Numbered from the stretch's first letter, positions 1 through 9,286 are shown. The stretch: 64,000 bases of DNA from Sporocytophaga myxococcoides DSM 11118 (GCF_000426725.1 NZ_KE384560.1:1014960-1078959), one strand, 5' to 3'. Made by a program: numbers and translations. Notes: generated by a model from the letters alone, not told the origin.

Positions 1-305
1 CTATTATTAATTCAGCGGATCTTGTAACTAATCCTGATCCGAATAAAGACTATCCAAATATTGTGTACAACACAGTAACTGATGTGAATGGAAAGTATAC
101 ATTCAATGTAGATGCGAATGGAAGATCAGTTGATGTAAGAATCATACCTCAGGATTTTGAAGCAAAACAAAACAACAATGGGGACGAAAGAGCGATGATT
201 TACAAATTTCCTGGATCATTCTATGTATCAGATGACGTTTATGCAGGAACCATCACTTATGAGAATTACAGAGTTTATGATGAATATGTAAAGGCTAATT
301 TTTAA
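1..305 (+). CDS. C-terminal part of an exported protein with a carboxypeptidase-regulatory-like fold (5' end outside the window)
   Basis: The frame is open from the left edge (first full codon at base 3) to a TAA at 303-305, so the true start lies upstream. About 100 residues are visible. They include a stretch reading TDVNGKYTFNVDANG, the pattern seen in carboxypeptidase-regulatory-like or SdrD-B-like beta-sandwich domains ('T D x x G x Y x F'). It ends 23 bases before an outer-membrane barrel gene on the same strand, so the two probably form one transcript and act at the cell envelope. The fold assignment is inference from a short motif; the function of the whole protein cannot be told. Confidence 0.6.
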   Translation, partial: IINSADLVTNPDPNKDYPNIVYNTVTDVNGKYTFNVDANGRSVDVRIIPQDFEAKQNNNGDERAMIYKFPGSFYVSDDVYAGTITYENYRVYDEYVKANF

Positions 306-328
306 TCTGATTTTTTAAGCAAATAATA

Positions 329-1258
329 ATGAAAAAAATAATCCTAGTAGCATTGCTGGCTATATCAGCATGCAAACTTGCGACTGCTCAGGAAACAGCA
401 GCAAGTCAGGAAACTGTTGAATTAAGATCAAAAAGAGGTGTTTTAATTTTACCAAAAAAGGGAGAATATGCTATAGGATTCTCTGCTGATCCAGTTTTGT
501 TGTACCTGGGTAATTTCTTCAGTGGAGGTAACCAAGCTCCAGCAGTTGATTACCCTAGTGGCTTCAGTAATACAGTATTAGGAGGCAGAATTGGTAATGC
601 TTTCACTGGTAAATATCTTCTTGATGATCATACTGCTGTTAGAGCAAGATTCCAGTTTAACTTTACTAAGGCAACTAATAAATACATCGTTGCGGCAAAT
701 AATGATGGTACGGCAAATAACCTTGCGCCTCAGTTTGCGGAAGATAAAGTAACCATAAGAAATAACGCAGTATTGCTGGCTTTAGGACTCGAAAAAAGAA
801 GAGGAGCGAGCAGAGTTCAGGGAGTATATGGAGGAGAAATACTTTTAGGATTCAATAAGGTAAAGGAAAAGGCTGATTATGGAAATGGAATGGGAGCAAA
901 TTTCCCAACACCAGTTTCTTATGAAAATGCTTATAACAGGATTCCAGGAGCAGATTCTACTACTTCAAGATGGACAGAATACAATCATGGAGCTACATTT
1001 TTTGCTGGTGTTAGAGGATTTGCCGGAATCGAATATTTCTTCGCTCCAAAGATCTCCTTAGGCGCTGAATTTGGTTATACATTAGGTTTTGCCAGCAAAA
1101 AAAGCGATTCTGTAAAGCTTCAAGCAATGAATAATACAAGCGGAAATGCAGTAGAATATGAAGCGAAACCAACTCCAAACAATTCAACAGGAATTAATAA
1201 CTTTGGATTAGGATTGGATAATTTTAATGCTAATCTGAACCTACATTTCTATTTTTAA
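329..1258 (+). CDS. outer-membrane beta-barrel family protein
   Basis: This 309-residue protein starts with a clear signal peptide (Lys-Lys, a hydrophobic run, then Ala-Thr-Ala-Gln at about residues 18-21). The body has alternating hydrophobic and polar residues, many Gly and aromatic residues, and ends in Phe-Tyr-Phe, the terminal aromatic signature recognised by the BAM machinery. All this points to a small outer-membrane barrel. It follows the partial exported-protein gene by 23 bases and is followed by an intrinsic terminator, so it is the last gene of its operon. No ligand or transport role can be inferred. The ORF in another frame at 879-1061 is a shadow. Confidence 0.75.
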   Translation: MKKIILVALLAISACKLATAQETAASQETVELRSKRGVLILPKKGEYAIGFSADPVLLYLGNFFSGGNQAPAVDYPSGFSNTVLGGRIGNAFTGKYLLDDHTAVRARFQFNFTKATNKYIVAANNDGTANNLAPQFAEDKVTIRNNAVLLALGLEKRRGASRVQGVYGGEILLGFNKVKEKADYGNGMGANFPTPVSYENAYNRIPGADSTTSRWTEYNHGATFFAGVRGFAGIEYFFAPKISLGAEFGYTLGFASKKSDSVKLQAMNNTSGNAVEYEAKPTPNNSTGINNFGLGLDNFNANLNLHFYF

Positions 1259-1280
1259 TAAGAAATAATCAGTAATACTT

Positions 1281-1309
1281 AAAGCTGTCCTCAAAGGCAG
1301 CTTTTTTTA
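1281..1309 (+). terminator. intrinsic terminator after the barrel protein gene
   Basis: A 7-bp stem AAAGCTG / CAGCTTT (1281-1287 with 1298-1304) is followed by a T run, 23 bases after the stop codon of the barrel gene. Confidence 0.75.
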
Positions 1310-1326
1310 TTTCCCGACAATTAATG

Positions 1327-1656
1327 TTATCCGCAAATGATTGAAGCTGCTGCAGGAAGGGCCATTGGATAGTCAAGTCGATATTTTACCCTACATTTGG
1401 TACCATTATCAAAGAGTTGGACACTATCGGTGTAAAATACTGCATCTCCAACATGTGGATTATTAGGACTAGACCACTCCATCATCCAAACGGTTATACA
1501 TTTAGTTCCCAGTGGCAGGCTATGTATGATCACCTCATTTTCTCCCGGTTGTGCATCAAGGGAAATTCTTGCAAAAAATCCGGAGAAAGCTCCAGCCATT
1601 CTTGTTTCTGATGATGAAATATCCATTGTGGTGGTTGAAGAGAGTATAGTTTCCAT
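1327..1656 (-). CDS. hypothetical protein, 109 residues
   Basis: I do not recognise this protein. It opens at an ATG preceded by an A-rich leader typical of this genome. It has no signal peptide or membrane segment. The N-terminal 15 residues are Ser/Thr-rich, the middle has Trp-rich and Gly/Asn/Pro stretches (around residues 55-70), and there are three Cys residues, one near the end. The residue make-up looks like a folded soluble beta protein. It is convergent with the barrel gene and lies downstream of the rny terminator, so it is probably a single-gene unit. An overlapping plus-strand ORF (1417-1611) has a less protein-like composition. Confidence 0.5.
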   Translation of the reverse strand: METILSSTTTMDISSSETRMAGAFSGFFARISLDAQPGENEVIIHSLPLGTKCITVWMMEWSSPNNPHVGDAVFYTDSVQLFDNGTKCRVKYRLDYPMALPAAASIICG

Positions 1657-1725
1657 TTTAAATTCTTTTATTAAGAAAACTGGTGGAAAATTAAAAAAGT
1701 TAAAAGTGTTACTTCAGCTAATAAA

Positions 1726-1757
1726 AAAGGCTGACCATTAAACTGGCCAGCCTTTTG
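1726..1757 (-). terminator. intrinsic terminator after rny
   Basis: A hairpin of the form AAAGGCTG-A-CCA / TGG-C-CAGCCTTT (1726-1737 with 1744-1756, one internal mismatch) has a T-rich tail on the minus strand, about 20 bases past the rny stop codon. It ends the long radC-to-rny gene group. Confidence 0.7.
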
Positions 1758-1777
1758 TTTAAAGTCTGAATTCTTTG

Positions 1778-3343
1778 TTATTTCGCGTAGCTTACAGCTC
1801 TCATTTCTCTGATTACGGTTACCTTAATCTGACCAGGGTACTGCATGTCGGTTTCGATTTTTTTCGATATATCGAAAGATAATGTTCCTGCTTTTTCATC
1901 AGAAACATTTTCAGCATCAACCATTATTCGCAGCTCTCTACCAGCCTGAATAGCATAACATTTAGTAACTCCATCAAATGAAAGCGCCAGTTCTTCCAAT
2001 TCTTTAAGTCTTCTGATGTAAGACTCCATAACTTCTCTTCTTGCTCCAGGTCTGGAACCGCTGACGGCATCACAAACTTGAATTATTGGAGAAAGGAGTG
2101 AGGTCATTTCAATTTCATCGTGGTGTGCACCAATGGCATTACAGACTTCAGGACTTTCCTTGTATTTTTTAGCAAGTTCCATTCCGAGGATTGCGTGAGG
2201 CAATTCTGGTTCTTCAGGAGAAACTTTTCCGATATCATGAAGAAGTCCGGCTCTTTTTGCAAGTTTGGCATTAAGGCCAAGCTCGGCTGCCATAGTTGCA
2301 GCTAATTTGGCAACTTCTCTGGAGTGTTGAAGAAGATTTTGACCATATGAAGATCTGAAACGCATTCTCCCCACCATTTTAATCAATTCTGGGTGTAAAC
2401 CGTGAATTCCAAGATCTATAACAGTACGCTCCCCGATTTCAATAATTTCTTCCTCTATATTTTTGAAAGTTTTGGCAACAACCTCTTCAATTCTGGCAGG
2501 GTGAATTCTTCCATCCTGAACAAGTCTGTGCAACGAAAGTCTTGCAACTTCTCTTCTAACAGGGTCAAAACCACTGATAATAATTGCCTCAGGGGTGTCA
2601 TCTACTATGATTTCAACTCCGGTAGCAGCCTCTAGAGCTCTGATATTTCTACCTTCACGACCAATGATTTTACCTTTAATATCGTCACTTTCAATGTTGA
2701 AAATGGAAACACAATTTTCAATTGCATTTTCTGTAGCAGTTCTTTGAATCGTTTCAATAACGACTTTTTTAGCTTCTTTGGTAGCGGTAAGCTTAGCTTC
2801 GTCAACAATGTCTTTGATATAAGAAGATGCCTTGGAACGAGCTTCATCTTTTAGAGCTTCTACCAAATTTTGTTTTGCTTCTTCAGCAGTAAGATTGGCA
2901 ATTTTCTCAAGTTTGGTAACTTGAGAAGCTTTCATTTTTTCAAGCTCATCTTTTCTTTTGTTGATGATTTCCATCTGAGCAGAAAGGTTTTCTTTCATAC
3001 TTTCCAATTCTGCTTCTTTTCTAGAATTGGTTTCCAGCAATTTTGAAAGATTTCCTTCTCTTTGTTTCAGCTTGTTCTCATTTTGAATAATGATGTTCTT
3101 TTTCTTGTTAGCTTCCTCTTCAAATTCCGCTTTGATTTTCAGATAGTTTTCTTTAGCCTGGAGAATTTTTTCTTTCTTGATGCTTTCTCCTTGAATTTCA
3201 GCTTCCTTAATAATTAATTGTGATTTAGCCAGTGCTTCTTCCTCATGTTTTTTGAAGACCTTCATGAGAAGGAATCTGCCAATTGCAATCCCTGCTCCCA
3301 GGAATACAATTGCAGTTATAATATAAAATAGAACATCTACCAT
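1778..3343 (-). CDS. rny: ribonuclease Y
   Basis: RNase Y is a membrane-anchored endoribonuclease that starts decay of many mRNAs. The 521-residue length is the family norm. Visible in order are one N-terminal membrane helix (about residues 5-27), a long charged coiled coil (about 30-200), a KH domain with the [15 protein letters not shown] loop (about 225-260), and an HD phosphohydrolase domain with LLHDIGK and later GAHHDE motifs (about 330-430). The ending [16 protein letters not shown] is typical of RNase Y. It is the last gene of the pheT-zapA-rny group, 99 bases after zapA, and is followed by a terminator. Confidence 0.97.
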   Translation of the reverse strand: MVDVLFYIITAIVFLGAGIAIGRFLLMKVFKKHEEEALAKSQLIIKEAEIQGESIKKEKILQAKENYLKIKAEFEEEANKKKNIIIQNENKLKQREGNLSKLLETNSRKEAELESMKENLSAQMEIINKRKDELEKMKASQVTKLEKIANLTAEEAKQNLVEALKDEARSKASSYIKDIVDEAKLTATKEAKKVVIETIQRTATENAIENCVSIFNIESDDIKGKIIGREGRNIRALEAATGVEIIVDDTPEAIIISGFDPVRREVARLSLHRLVQDGRIHPARIEEVVAKTFKNIEEEIIEIGERTVIDLGIHGLHPELIKMVGRMRFRSSYGQNLLQHSREVAKLAATMAAELGLNAKLAKRAGLLHDIGKVSPEEPELPHAILGMELAKKYKESPEVCNAIGAHHDEIEMTSLLSPIIQVCDAVSGSRPGARREVMESYIRRLKELEELALSFDGVTKCYAIQAGRELRIMVDAENVSDEKAGTLSFDISKKIETDMQYPGQIKVTVIREMRAVSYAK

Positions 3344-3442
3344 TTTTTTGGTTTTAGGGTTTATTAAAAAAGGCAGAAGGGGAAATGAAAAAGTTTTCTA
3401 ACTTTTAAGTAAAAATAATAGATCAGAAACAGGGATTCTAAA

Positions 3443-3730
3443 TCAGATACCAGTGTTTGAAATTAGGTTGTCCAAACGGGTTATTTTGGACTCTAATTCA
3501 TTTATATACTTTTGGTTTTCAGCATCTGTCCGCAGTCCTTCAGCAAAACAGTCAAAAGCGACCATTGCCAAAAGATCCTGCTTGTCATCTATTCCAAACT
3601 GATCCCTATACATTTTAATTCTTTCATTAATCAATCTGCCGGCGATTCTAAGTCGCTCTTCTTCAGCAGCATCTACACGCATTGGGTATTCCCTTTCTGC
3701 GATTCTGATTTTTATCGAAAGTTCTCCCAT
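3443..3730 (-). CDS. zapA: cell division protein ZapA
   Basis: ZapA is a small cytosolic protein that binds and bundles FtsZ filaments at mid-cell. This 95-residue protein shows the family start 'L S I K I R I A E R E Y P M R V', the Ala/Glu-rich helix with AGRLINERI, and a C-terminal coiled coil ending in leucine-spaced residues. It lies 21 bases downstream of a coiled-coil gene and upstream of rny, an order common in Bacteroidota. The short plus-strand ORF over it is a shadow. Confidence 0.92.
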   Translation of the reverse strand: MGELSIKIRIAEREYPMRVDAAEEERLRIAGRLINERIKMYRDQFGIDDKQDLLAMVAFDCFAEGLRTDAENQKYINELESKITRLDNLISNTGI

Positions 3731-3751
3731 TCAGGGATTTATGATCTTTAA

Positions 3752-4051
3752 TTATTCACTTAAATGTGCTATACACTTATCAATTTCTCTAATATACTCG
3801 TTAATTTTCAGCTTTAATTCTGAAGGATTATGAGCATCCTCTGCAATTGACGATACAATTTTACTAATTTTCTCTTGATTTTGAAAGTTTTTTATCTCTT
3901 GATTTTGGCGTTCGATTACCGCTTTTAAGTCTTGATTTTCTCCTTTAATCCTAATCAATTCAGTTTTGGCCGAATGCAGCTCCTGTAACACGCTTTCGAT
4001 TTTATGCTCAAGAAAATCAAGTTTTACCAATAATTCCCGCTTATCCTTCAT
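3752..4051 (-). CDS. coiled-coil protein of the pheT-zapA cluster
   Basis: This 99-residue protein is almost wholly a predicted coiled coil: heptad-spaced Leu/Ile with many Glu, Lys and Gln from about residues 5 to 65. A more conserved-looking C-terminal block follows (about 75-99, ELKLKINEYIREIDKCIAHL). There is no signal peptide. It starts 3 bases after pheT and ends 21 bases before zapA, so all three are probably co-transcribed. Small coiled-coil proteins beside zapA in other phyla, such as ZapB, help organise the Z ring, so a ZapA partner role is plausible. That role is inference from size, fold and position only. Confidence 0.8.
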   Translation of the reverse strand: MKDKRELLVKLDFLEHKIESVLQELHSAKTELIRIKGENQDLKAVIERQNQEIKNFQNQEKISKIVSSIAEDAHNPSELKLKINEYIREIDKCIAHLSE

Positions 4052-4054
4052 TAA

Positions 4055-6460
4055 TTACTTTCTGATAATTGCTCCAAGGTCTTTTTCAAATGAATCCATG
4101 AGTTTTTGCATGGTTTGATCAATAACTTTATCTGTAAGTGTCTTTTCATCGTCCTGAAGATAAAAACTTACAGAATAAGATTTTTTGTTGTCTCCCAAAT
4201 TTGCACCTTCATATACATCAAAGACGTTAATCTCCTGTAAAATCTTCTTTTCTTTACTCTGAGCAAGTTGTTTAATCTGTTCAAAAGTAACTCCTTTGTC
4301 TATAACTAATGAGAGATCCCGTCTTACTTCTGGGAATTTGGAAATTTCCTGATATACAGTAGTTTCAGATAGTAGATTTAAAAGAAGTGCAGCATCGAAG
4401 TCTGCATAGTAAACAGATTGTTTTAAATCAGTTGCCTTCAATATTTTATCCGCAATTTTCCCGAACTGAATTAAAGTTTTACCTTTGATTTGATATTCAA
4501 GGCCTTCAGAGAAGTAATTACTTGAAATTGTGTTAACAGTTGTTCCTTTAATATTGAGTTTTTCAATAATTCTATGAATGAAGTTTTTCAGTGTAAAGAA
4601 ATCAGAGGGAGCATCTTTTGCTATCCATGATTCATGATGTTGGTTTCCTGTAATAAATAATGCAAGACGATCTTTTTCAGTATAGCCCTTCTCAGTTTTA
4701 AAATATGTTTTTCCAAACTCGTAGAATTTCAGGTCTTTTTGCCTTCTATTCACATTGTAAGCAATGACTTCAAGGCCTGAGAAGAGCAATGTTTGGCGCA
4801 TTACCCCCAAATCTTCACTAAGTTTATTCAAAATCAATACAGGATTGTCACTATTTTCAACCAGTTTTTGATAACTTTCTTTTGTAAGAGAATTTGTAAT
4901 TATTTCAGAAAATCCTGCTCCTGCAAGCAAATTACCAAGTTTGCCATGAAGTTTTGCTTTATCTTTTTTAGGGAAATCAGCAATGTAATCTGTCTTGATT
5001 TTCGGATCAATTTCAATATTATCGTATCCGTAAATTCTTAAAACCTCTTCAACTATATCAGCTTCTCTCTGAACATCAACTTTAAAAGGAGGTACTGAAA
5101 CCTTAAGACTATCTCCTTTAACTTCAAGTATCTTGATTCCAAGATTTGAAAGAATTTCTACAATTGTATCAGGTGAAATCTTTTTACCAATCAATCTATG
5201 GATATAGGAAAATGAAGTTTCTATCTCAAAGTTTTGAATAGGACTAGGGTAAATATCAATCAAATCTGAAGCGATTTCTCCGCCAGCTACTTCCAGGATG
5301 AGGTTTGCAGCTTTTTTCAGAGCCTCAACAGTCATATTAGGATCTGTTCCTCTTTCAAATCTGAAAGAGGAATCTGTTTTTATTCCATGATGTTGAGCTG
5401 TTTTTCTCACATAATCCGGAGAGAAATAAGCACTTTCAAGGAAAATGGCTGTAGTGTCAGATTTTACACCTGAATCTAATCCTCCAAATACTCCTGCAAT
5501 ACACATTGGTTCGTTTGTATTGCAGATCATAAGATCTTTGGAAGTTAGTTTTCTTTTATTTCCGTCTAAAGTAACAAATTCGGTACCTTCTGTTGCAGTT
5601 TTAACTTTAACAGTATTTCCAACTTTGGCAAGATCAAACGCATGAAGTGGTTGGCCAAGATCATGCAGTATAAAATTGGTGCAGTCAACAATATTGTTAA
5701 TCGGAGAGAGGCCGATAGACTTCAATCTGTTCTTAAGCCATTCAGGAGATTCTTTTACTGATATGCCTTTTATGATGATGCCTGAATATCTTGGGCAAGC
5801 TTCTGAGTTTTCGACAGAAACATTGATAGCATGTTTTTCTTTTTGAGCCGGTAAAGACTTTTCTTCTCCTTTGCAAATTTCTCTTTTCAAAAGAGCTCTC
5901 AAATCTCTTGCAACACCGAGGTGAGAAGCTGCATCAGCACGATTTGGAGTTAGGCCTATTTCAAAAGTATAATCATTTTCGACTTTGAAATATTCAGCAG
6001 CAGAAGTGCCAAGGGGCAGTTCAGTCTGAAGTACCATAATGCCATCATGAGATTTGCCTAACCCGATTTCATCTTCTGCGCAAATCATTCCTTCTGAAAC
6101 TTCGCCTCTTATCTTTGCTTTGCTGATTTTAAACGGTTCGCCTTCAGTAGGGTATAAGGTCGCACCGACAGTTGCTACAATTACCTTTTGTCCTTCTGCA
6201 ACATTTGAAGCCCCGCAAACGATTGGCAGAATTGTGCCATTTCCGATATCAACAATAGTTTTCTTTAATTTGTCTGCGCCCGGGTGTTTTTCACAGGTTA
6301 AAACCTTACCTATTACGATGCCATTAAGGCCTCCCTTTATGCTTTCAAACTTTTCAATTCCTTCAACTTCTAAACCTGATTTTGTAAGCAGAGTACCTAT
6401 TTCTTCAGCAGGTTCGGTAAGTTGAATAAACTGCTGTAGCCAATTATATGAAATTTTCAT
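4055..6460 (-). CDS. pheT: phenylalanine--tRNA ligase beta subunit
   Basis: PheT is the beta subunit of the alpha2-beta2 enzyme that charges tRNA-Phe; it carries editing and tRNA-binding domains. The 801-residue length fits the bacterial form. Visible are the N-terminal MKISYNWLQQFI start, a tRNA-binding OB fold (about 42-150, with CEKHPGADKL), B3/B4 editing domain (about 210-380, with FRFERGTDP), the B5 domain with 'VEEVLRIYGYDNI' (about 470), and a C-terminal ferredoxin-like anticodon-binding domain (about 705-800, 'SKFPEVRRDLSLVID'). pheS is not adjacent, which is usual in this phylum. The plus-strand ORFs over it are shadows. Confidence 0.97.
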   Translation of the reverse strand: MKISYNWLQQFIQLTEPAEEIGTLLTKSGLEVEGIEKFESIKGGLNGIVIGKVLTCEKHPGADKLKKTIVDIGNGTILPIVCGASNVAEGQKVIVATVGATLYPTEGEPFKISKAKIRGEVSEGMICAEDEIGLGKSHDGIMVLQTELPLGTSAAEYFKVENDYTFEIGLTPNRADAASHLGVARDLRALLKREICKGEEKSLPAQKEKHAINVSVENSEACPRYSGIIIKGISVKESPEWLKNRLKSIGLSPINNIVDCTNFILHDLGQPLHAFDLAKVGNTVKVKTATEGTEFVTLDGNKRKLTSKDLMICNTNEPMCIAGVFGGLDSGVKSDTTAIFLESAYFSPDYVRKTAQHHGIKTDSSFRFERGTDPNMTVEALKKAANLILEVAGGEIASDLIDIYPSPIQNFEIETSFSYIHRLIGKKISPDTIVEILSNLGIKILEVKGDSLKVSVPPFKVDVQREADIVEEVLRIYGYDNIEIDPKIKTDYIADFPKKDKAKLHGKLGNLLAGAGFSEIITNSLTKESYQKLVENSDNPVLILNKLSEDLGVMRQTLLFSGLEVIAYNVNRRQKDLKFYEFGKTYFKTEKGYTEKDRLALFITGNQHHESWIAKDAPSDFFTLKNFIHRIIEKLNIKGTTVNTISSNYFSEGLEYQIKGKTLIQFGKIADKILKATDLKQSVYYADFDAALLLNLLSETTVYQEISKFPEVRRDLSLVIDKGVTFEQIKQLAQSKEKKILQEINVFDVYEGANLGDNKKSYSVSFYLQDDEKTLTDKVIDQTMQKLMDSFEKDLGAIIRK

Positions 6461-6510
6461 TTGTAAATTTTAACCTTGAAATGTGGAATCTGTAAAATTA
6501 CTTAAAACAC

Positions 6511-7155
6511 TTATTTCTCCTGAGGCTTTTCCCATATTTTTTCGCCGGCAGGAATTTCTATGTCCAAATGGTTTTCCGGCGGCGGTAGAGGACAGCTGTA
6601 TTTATAACTGTACACACAAAATGGATTGTATGCAAAGTTGAAGTCAATTACAGCGTGTTTTTTATCAGTTATTTTTAAGTCAAGGTATCTACCTCCACTA
6701 TAAGTTTCCCCTCCATTGGTTTTATCAGAAAAAGGAATAAAAGCGTTTAGTTCATTGTTTGATGAATCTTTTGAAATTAGAAGAGTTAGCTGTAAAGGCT
6801 TTTTTTCTAAAGTAAAGGAAGCTGTGGCAAATTTTTTATAAGTGTCTTTTCTACCATCATTTCTGGTGATTGTAATTTCTGAAGAATCGGAAAGGGGGTA
6901 GAGTTCTGCCTCTACTTTATACTTAGTATTAGGTATAAAATAATTTAGCGTTGTGAAAGCTTCTTTATCCTCAATTGGAGAAAATGGAGAATGTTTGAAA
7001 AAGTCATTCCTCTGTCTCCTGTAATCCTCTACATTTTGCTTATAGCTCGTTTTAATATTGCTAAACACAAAAGAAAGAATAACTAATACTAAAGCAACAC
7101 CCATCCCAGTCCAAAGGATGTGCTTAGTTTTTATTGTATCAAAGTTTGTCTTCAT
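6511..7155 (-). CDS. DUF1684 domain protein, membrane-anchored
   Basis: The protein has one N-terminal membrane helix (about residues 14-32) and then an exported domain of the DUF1684 family. The hallmark C-terminal motif 'F N F A Y N P F C V Y S Y K Y S C P L P P P E N' is followed by L-x-I-x-I-x-A-G-E-K. DUF1684 function is not established. I chose the ATG at 7155, which gives a normal membrane-anchor start and overlaps the radC end by 17 bases; a second in-frame ATG at 7176 would add seven residues. The overlap implies translational coupling with radC. The gene lies 50 bases upstream of pheT. Confidence 0.82.
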   Translation of the reverse strand: MKTNFDTIKTKHILWTGMGVALVLVILSFVFSNIKTSYKQNVEDYRRQRNDFFKHSPFSPIEDKEAFTTLNYFIPNTKYKVEAELYPLSDSSEITITRNDGRKDTYKKFATASFTLEKKPLQLTLLISKDSSNNELNAFIPFSDKTNGGETYSGGRYLDLKITDKKHAVIDFNFAYNPFCVYSYKYSCPLPPPENHLDIEIPAGEKIWEKPQEK

Positions 7156-7834
7156 CTGCAAAACTATAATATTCATGATCAGTAAAGATCAGGTGGTCCA
7201 GAACAGGGATTTCCAGAAAAGACCCTGCCTGTTTTAATTTACGGGTTAACGAAATATCTGCCTCGCTTGGTTTCAGGTTGCCGCTGGGGTGATTGTGGAC
7301 TAGGATGATAGCACTTGCAAGATGCTCAAGCGCATGTTTATATATCATTTTGGGATCTGCCACAGTTCCAGCAACGCCACCTGAGCTTATAAAAACTTTT
7401 TTTATAACATCATTGGATCTGTTGAGTAAAATAATCCAAAACTCCTCATGCTGAAGATCCAGCAGATGTGGTTTCATTAAATCAAATGCATCCGATGCAC
7501 AGGTTATTTTTTCCCTCTTATTTTGACCTGCCTCTTTTCGTCTCCTACCAAGTTCAAGTGCGCTTATGATTGTAATAGCTTTAGCTTCGCCGATTCCTTT
7601 GAATTTTTGTAAATCTTTGATACTCAGTTTCGCGAGGTTATTAAGATTGTTGCTACATCCATTTAGAACTAGCTTTGCCACATCCACAGCACTTAAAGAT
7701 ACCGTTCCCGACCCTAATAATATTGCCATTAATTCTGCATCTGAAAGAGATTCTTTTCCTTTCAGAATTAGCTTTTCTCTAGGCCGATCTTCTTCAGCCC
7801 AACTTAAAATTTTTAAATATTTAACGTCTTCCAT
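7139..7834 (-). CDS. radC: RadC family JAB-domain protein
   Basis: This 231-residue protein has a helix-hairpin-helix region (about 60-85, 'LQKFKGIGEAKAITIISALELGRR') and a C-terminal JAB1/MPN-like metalloprotease fold. The zinc motif H-N-H-P-S-G-N...S-x-A-D lies near residues 180-193. The family is named after DNA repair gene radC, but the actual biochemical role is unsettled. It is the first gene after the rpsT terminator, and its 3' end overlaps the DUF1684 gene. Confidence 0.93.
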   Translation of the reverse strand: MEDVKYLKILSWAEEDRPREKLILKGKESLSDAELMAILLGSGTVSLSAVDVAKLVLNGCSNNLNNLAKLSIKDLQKFKGIGEAKAITIISALELGRRRKEAGQNKREKITCASDAFDLMKPHLLDLQHEEFWIILLNRSNDVIKKVFISSGGVAGTVADPKMIYKHALEHLASAIILVHNHPSGNLKPSEADISLTRKLKQAGSFLEIPVLDHLIFTDHEYYSFADEDKL

Positions 7835-7868
7835 AGCTATTGAAAAAATTTTGGTTAAATATAAAAAT

Positions 7869-7905
7869 AAAAGCCTTGTACAAGGCTCTGTACAAGGCTT
7901 TTTTA
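7869..7905 (-). terminator. intrinsic terminator after rpsT
   Basis: A perfect 13-bp stem AAAAGCCTTGTAC / GTACAAGGCTTTT (7869-7881 with 7890-7902) stands between rpsT and radC, with T-rich flanks on both strands. It likely ends the short rpsT transcript. Confidence 0.85.
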
Positions 7906-7938
7906 TAAACTAATTTATTTTTTGTTACTTACGGCAAA

Positions 7939-8193
7939 TTAAGCTAAAGCTGCAACGTGTTTTGCAAGAGCCGACTTTTTGTGCGCAGCATTATTTTTGT
8001 GAATAATGTTTTTCTTTGCAAGTTTGTCGATCATTCCCGAAACTTCTTTTAATAGTTCCTGAGCTTCAGTTTTATCTGTAGTGTTTTTTAATCTTTTGAT
8101 AAAAGTACGAGTGGTTTTAGCCTGATATTTGTTTCTTAAAGCTCTAGCCTCGTTAGCTCTTATTCTTTTTAAAGCGGATTTATGATTAGCCAT
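7939..8193 (-). CDS. rpsT: 30S ribosomal protein S20
   Basis: S20 binds 16S rRNA early in small-subunit assembly. The 84-residue, Lys/Ala-rich helical protein begins MANHKSALKRIRANEARALRNK, the family signature, and ends with the helix 'NNAAHKKSALAKHVAAL'. It is a single-gene unit with a recognisable promoter upstream and a strong terminator downstream. Confidence 0.97.
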   Translation of the reverse strand: MANHKSALKRIRANEARALRNKYQAKTTRTFIKRLKNTTDKTEAQELLKEVSGMIDKLAKKNIIHKNNAAHKKSALAKHVAALA

Positions 8194-8236
8194 CTTATTT
8201 TTAATTCTTATATTAGACTTTTCCTAAATAGGATTG

Positions 8237-8266
8237 CAAAGATACGACTATTTTGAGAAAAACAAA
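8237..8266 (-). promoter_or_regulatory. Bacteroidota-type promoter of rpsT
   Basis: On the minus strand a -7 box TATCTTTG (8237-8244) matches TANNTTTG exactly, and a TTTG (8263-8266) sits 18 bases upstream as the -33 box. It lies about 44 bases before the rpsT start. Confidence 0.7.
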
Positions 8267-8312
8267 AACTTTGTAAATATTTCCTTTATTTTCACATCAT
8301 CAAAATTCAGCT

Positions 8313-9248
8313 ATGAGATTTTTACTATCTACTATCGGGTTTCTGACTTCTAACTATTTGTTCGCCTGGGGCTTTTATGCCCACAAAGAAATTAATCGCC
8401 TGGCAGTTTTTGCTCTGCCAGAGGAATTAATGGCTTTTTATAAGCCTCATCTTACTTATCTTCAAAATCAGGCCGTATTGCCGGATAAAAGGAGGTATAT
8501 AATAAAAGAGGAGGCTTGCAGGCATTATATAGATATAGATGTCTATGAAAGTTATAATAAAAACATTCCGGAAGGGTGGGAGCAGGCAAAAGAAGTTTTT
8601 ACAGAGGACACTCTTTTAAAGCATGGGATCGTGCCTTGGCAGATTTACAAAATGACATTTCAACTTAAAAATGCTTTTCAGGAAAAGGACATTGAAAAAA
8701 TACTTAAAGTCTCGTCCGAGCTAGGGCATTATATAGCTGACTCAAATGTGCCACTTCATACAACAAGCAATTATAACGGACAAAAGACCAATCAGCATGG
8801 GATTCACGGCCTTTGGGAAAGCCGAATTCCTGAACTGTTTTCTGAAAAGTATGATTTTTTTGTAGGACGGGCTTTGTATATAAATGATTTGAGATCTTTA
8901 ATTTGGGATAATGTTTGGATAGCTCACGCGGCTGTTGATTCAGTCCTTTCATATGAAAAGCAAGCCACTATTGAAATTCCGGAGGATCAGAAATATTCAT
9001 TTGAAGAACGCGGGACTGCAACAATTAAGGTTTATTCCAGGAAGTATTCCTCTTATTATGATAATCTCCTCGCAGGAATGGTCGAAAGACAAATGAGAAA
9101 TTCGATATTAATGGTTGCATCTGTATGGTATACCTGTTGGAGAAATGCGGGGATGCCTGATCTGAAGAATGAACATAATATTCCTGAATCGCCCGCTAAA
9201 CAAGAAAAGGAGGAGATTGCTGAAGTGCCTTCTGATTGTAATCACTGA
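8313..9248 (+). CDS. secreted S1/P1-nuclease / zinc-dependent phospholipase C family protein
   Basis: A signal peptide of about 18 residues is followed directly by Trp-Gly-Phe-Tyr-Ala-His; in this family the N-terminal Trp of the mature protein is itself a zinc ligand. Further ligand-like residues follow: D-K-R (about 57), C-R-H-Y-I-D-I-D (about 71), H-Y-I-A-D-S-N-V-P-L-H (about 140-150) and H-G-L-W-E (about 165). The protein is therefore predicted to hydrolyse phosphodiesters in the periplasm or outside the cell, as a nuclease or phospholipase. The last 40 residues are Glu/Lys-rich and look disordered. It is a single gene, convergent with ettA. Confidence 0.82.
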   Translation: MRFLLSTIGFLTSNYLFAWGFYAHKEINRLAVFALPEELMAFYKPHLTYLQNQAVLPDKRRYIIKEEACRHYIDIDVYESYNKNIPEGWEQAKEVFTEDTLLKHGIVPWQIYKMTFQLKNAFQEKDIEKILKVSSELGHYIADSNVPLHTTSNYNGQKTNQHGIHGLWESRIPELFSEKYDFFVGRALYINDLRSLIWDNVWIAHAAVDSVLSYEKQATIEIPEDQKYSFEERGTATIKVYSRKYSSYYDNLLAGMVERQMRNSILMVASVWYTCWRNAGMPDLKNEHNIPESPAKQEKEEIAEVPSDCNH

Positions 9249-9255
9249 TTAAGCA

Positions 9256-9286
9256 AAAAGGCCGCAATCCGCGGCCTTTTGTTTTT
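9256..9286. terminator. bidirectional terminator between the nuclease-like gene and ettA
   Basis: A 10-bp GC-rich stem AAAAGGCCGC / GCGGCCTTTT (9256-9265 with 9271-9280) has T runs on both sides and serves two convergent genes. Confidence 0.85.

Noticed and set aside
6054-6425. 123-residue plus-strand ORF over pheT
   Set aside because: It lies wholly within the clear pheT gene on the other strand and is Pro/Ser-rich, the usual shadow composition.
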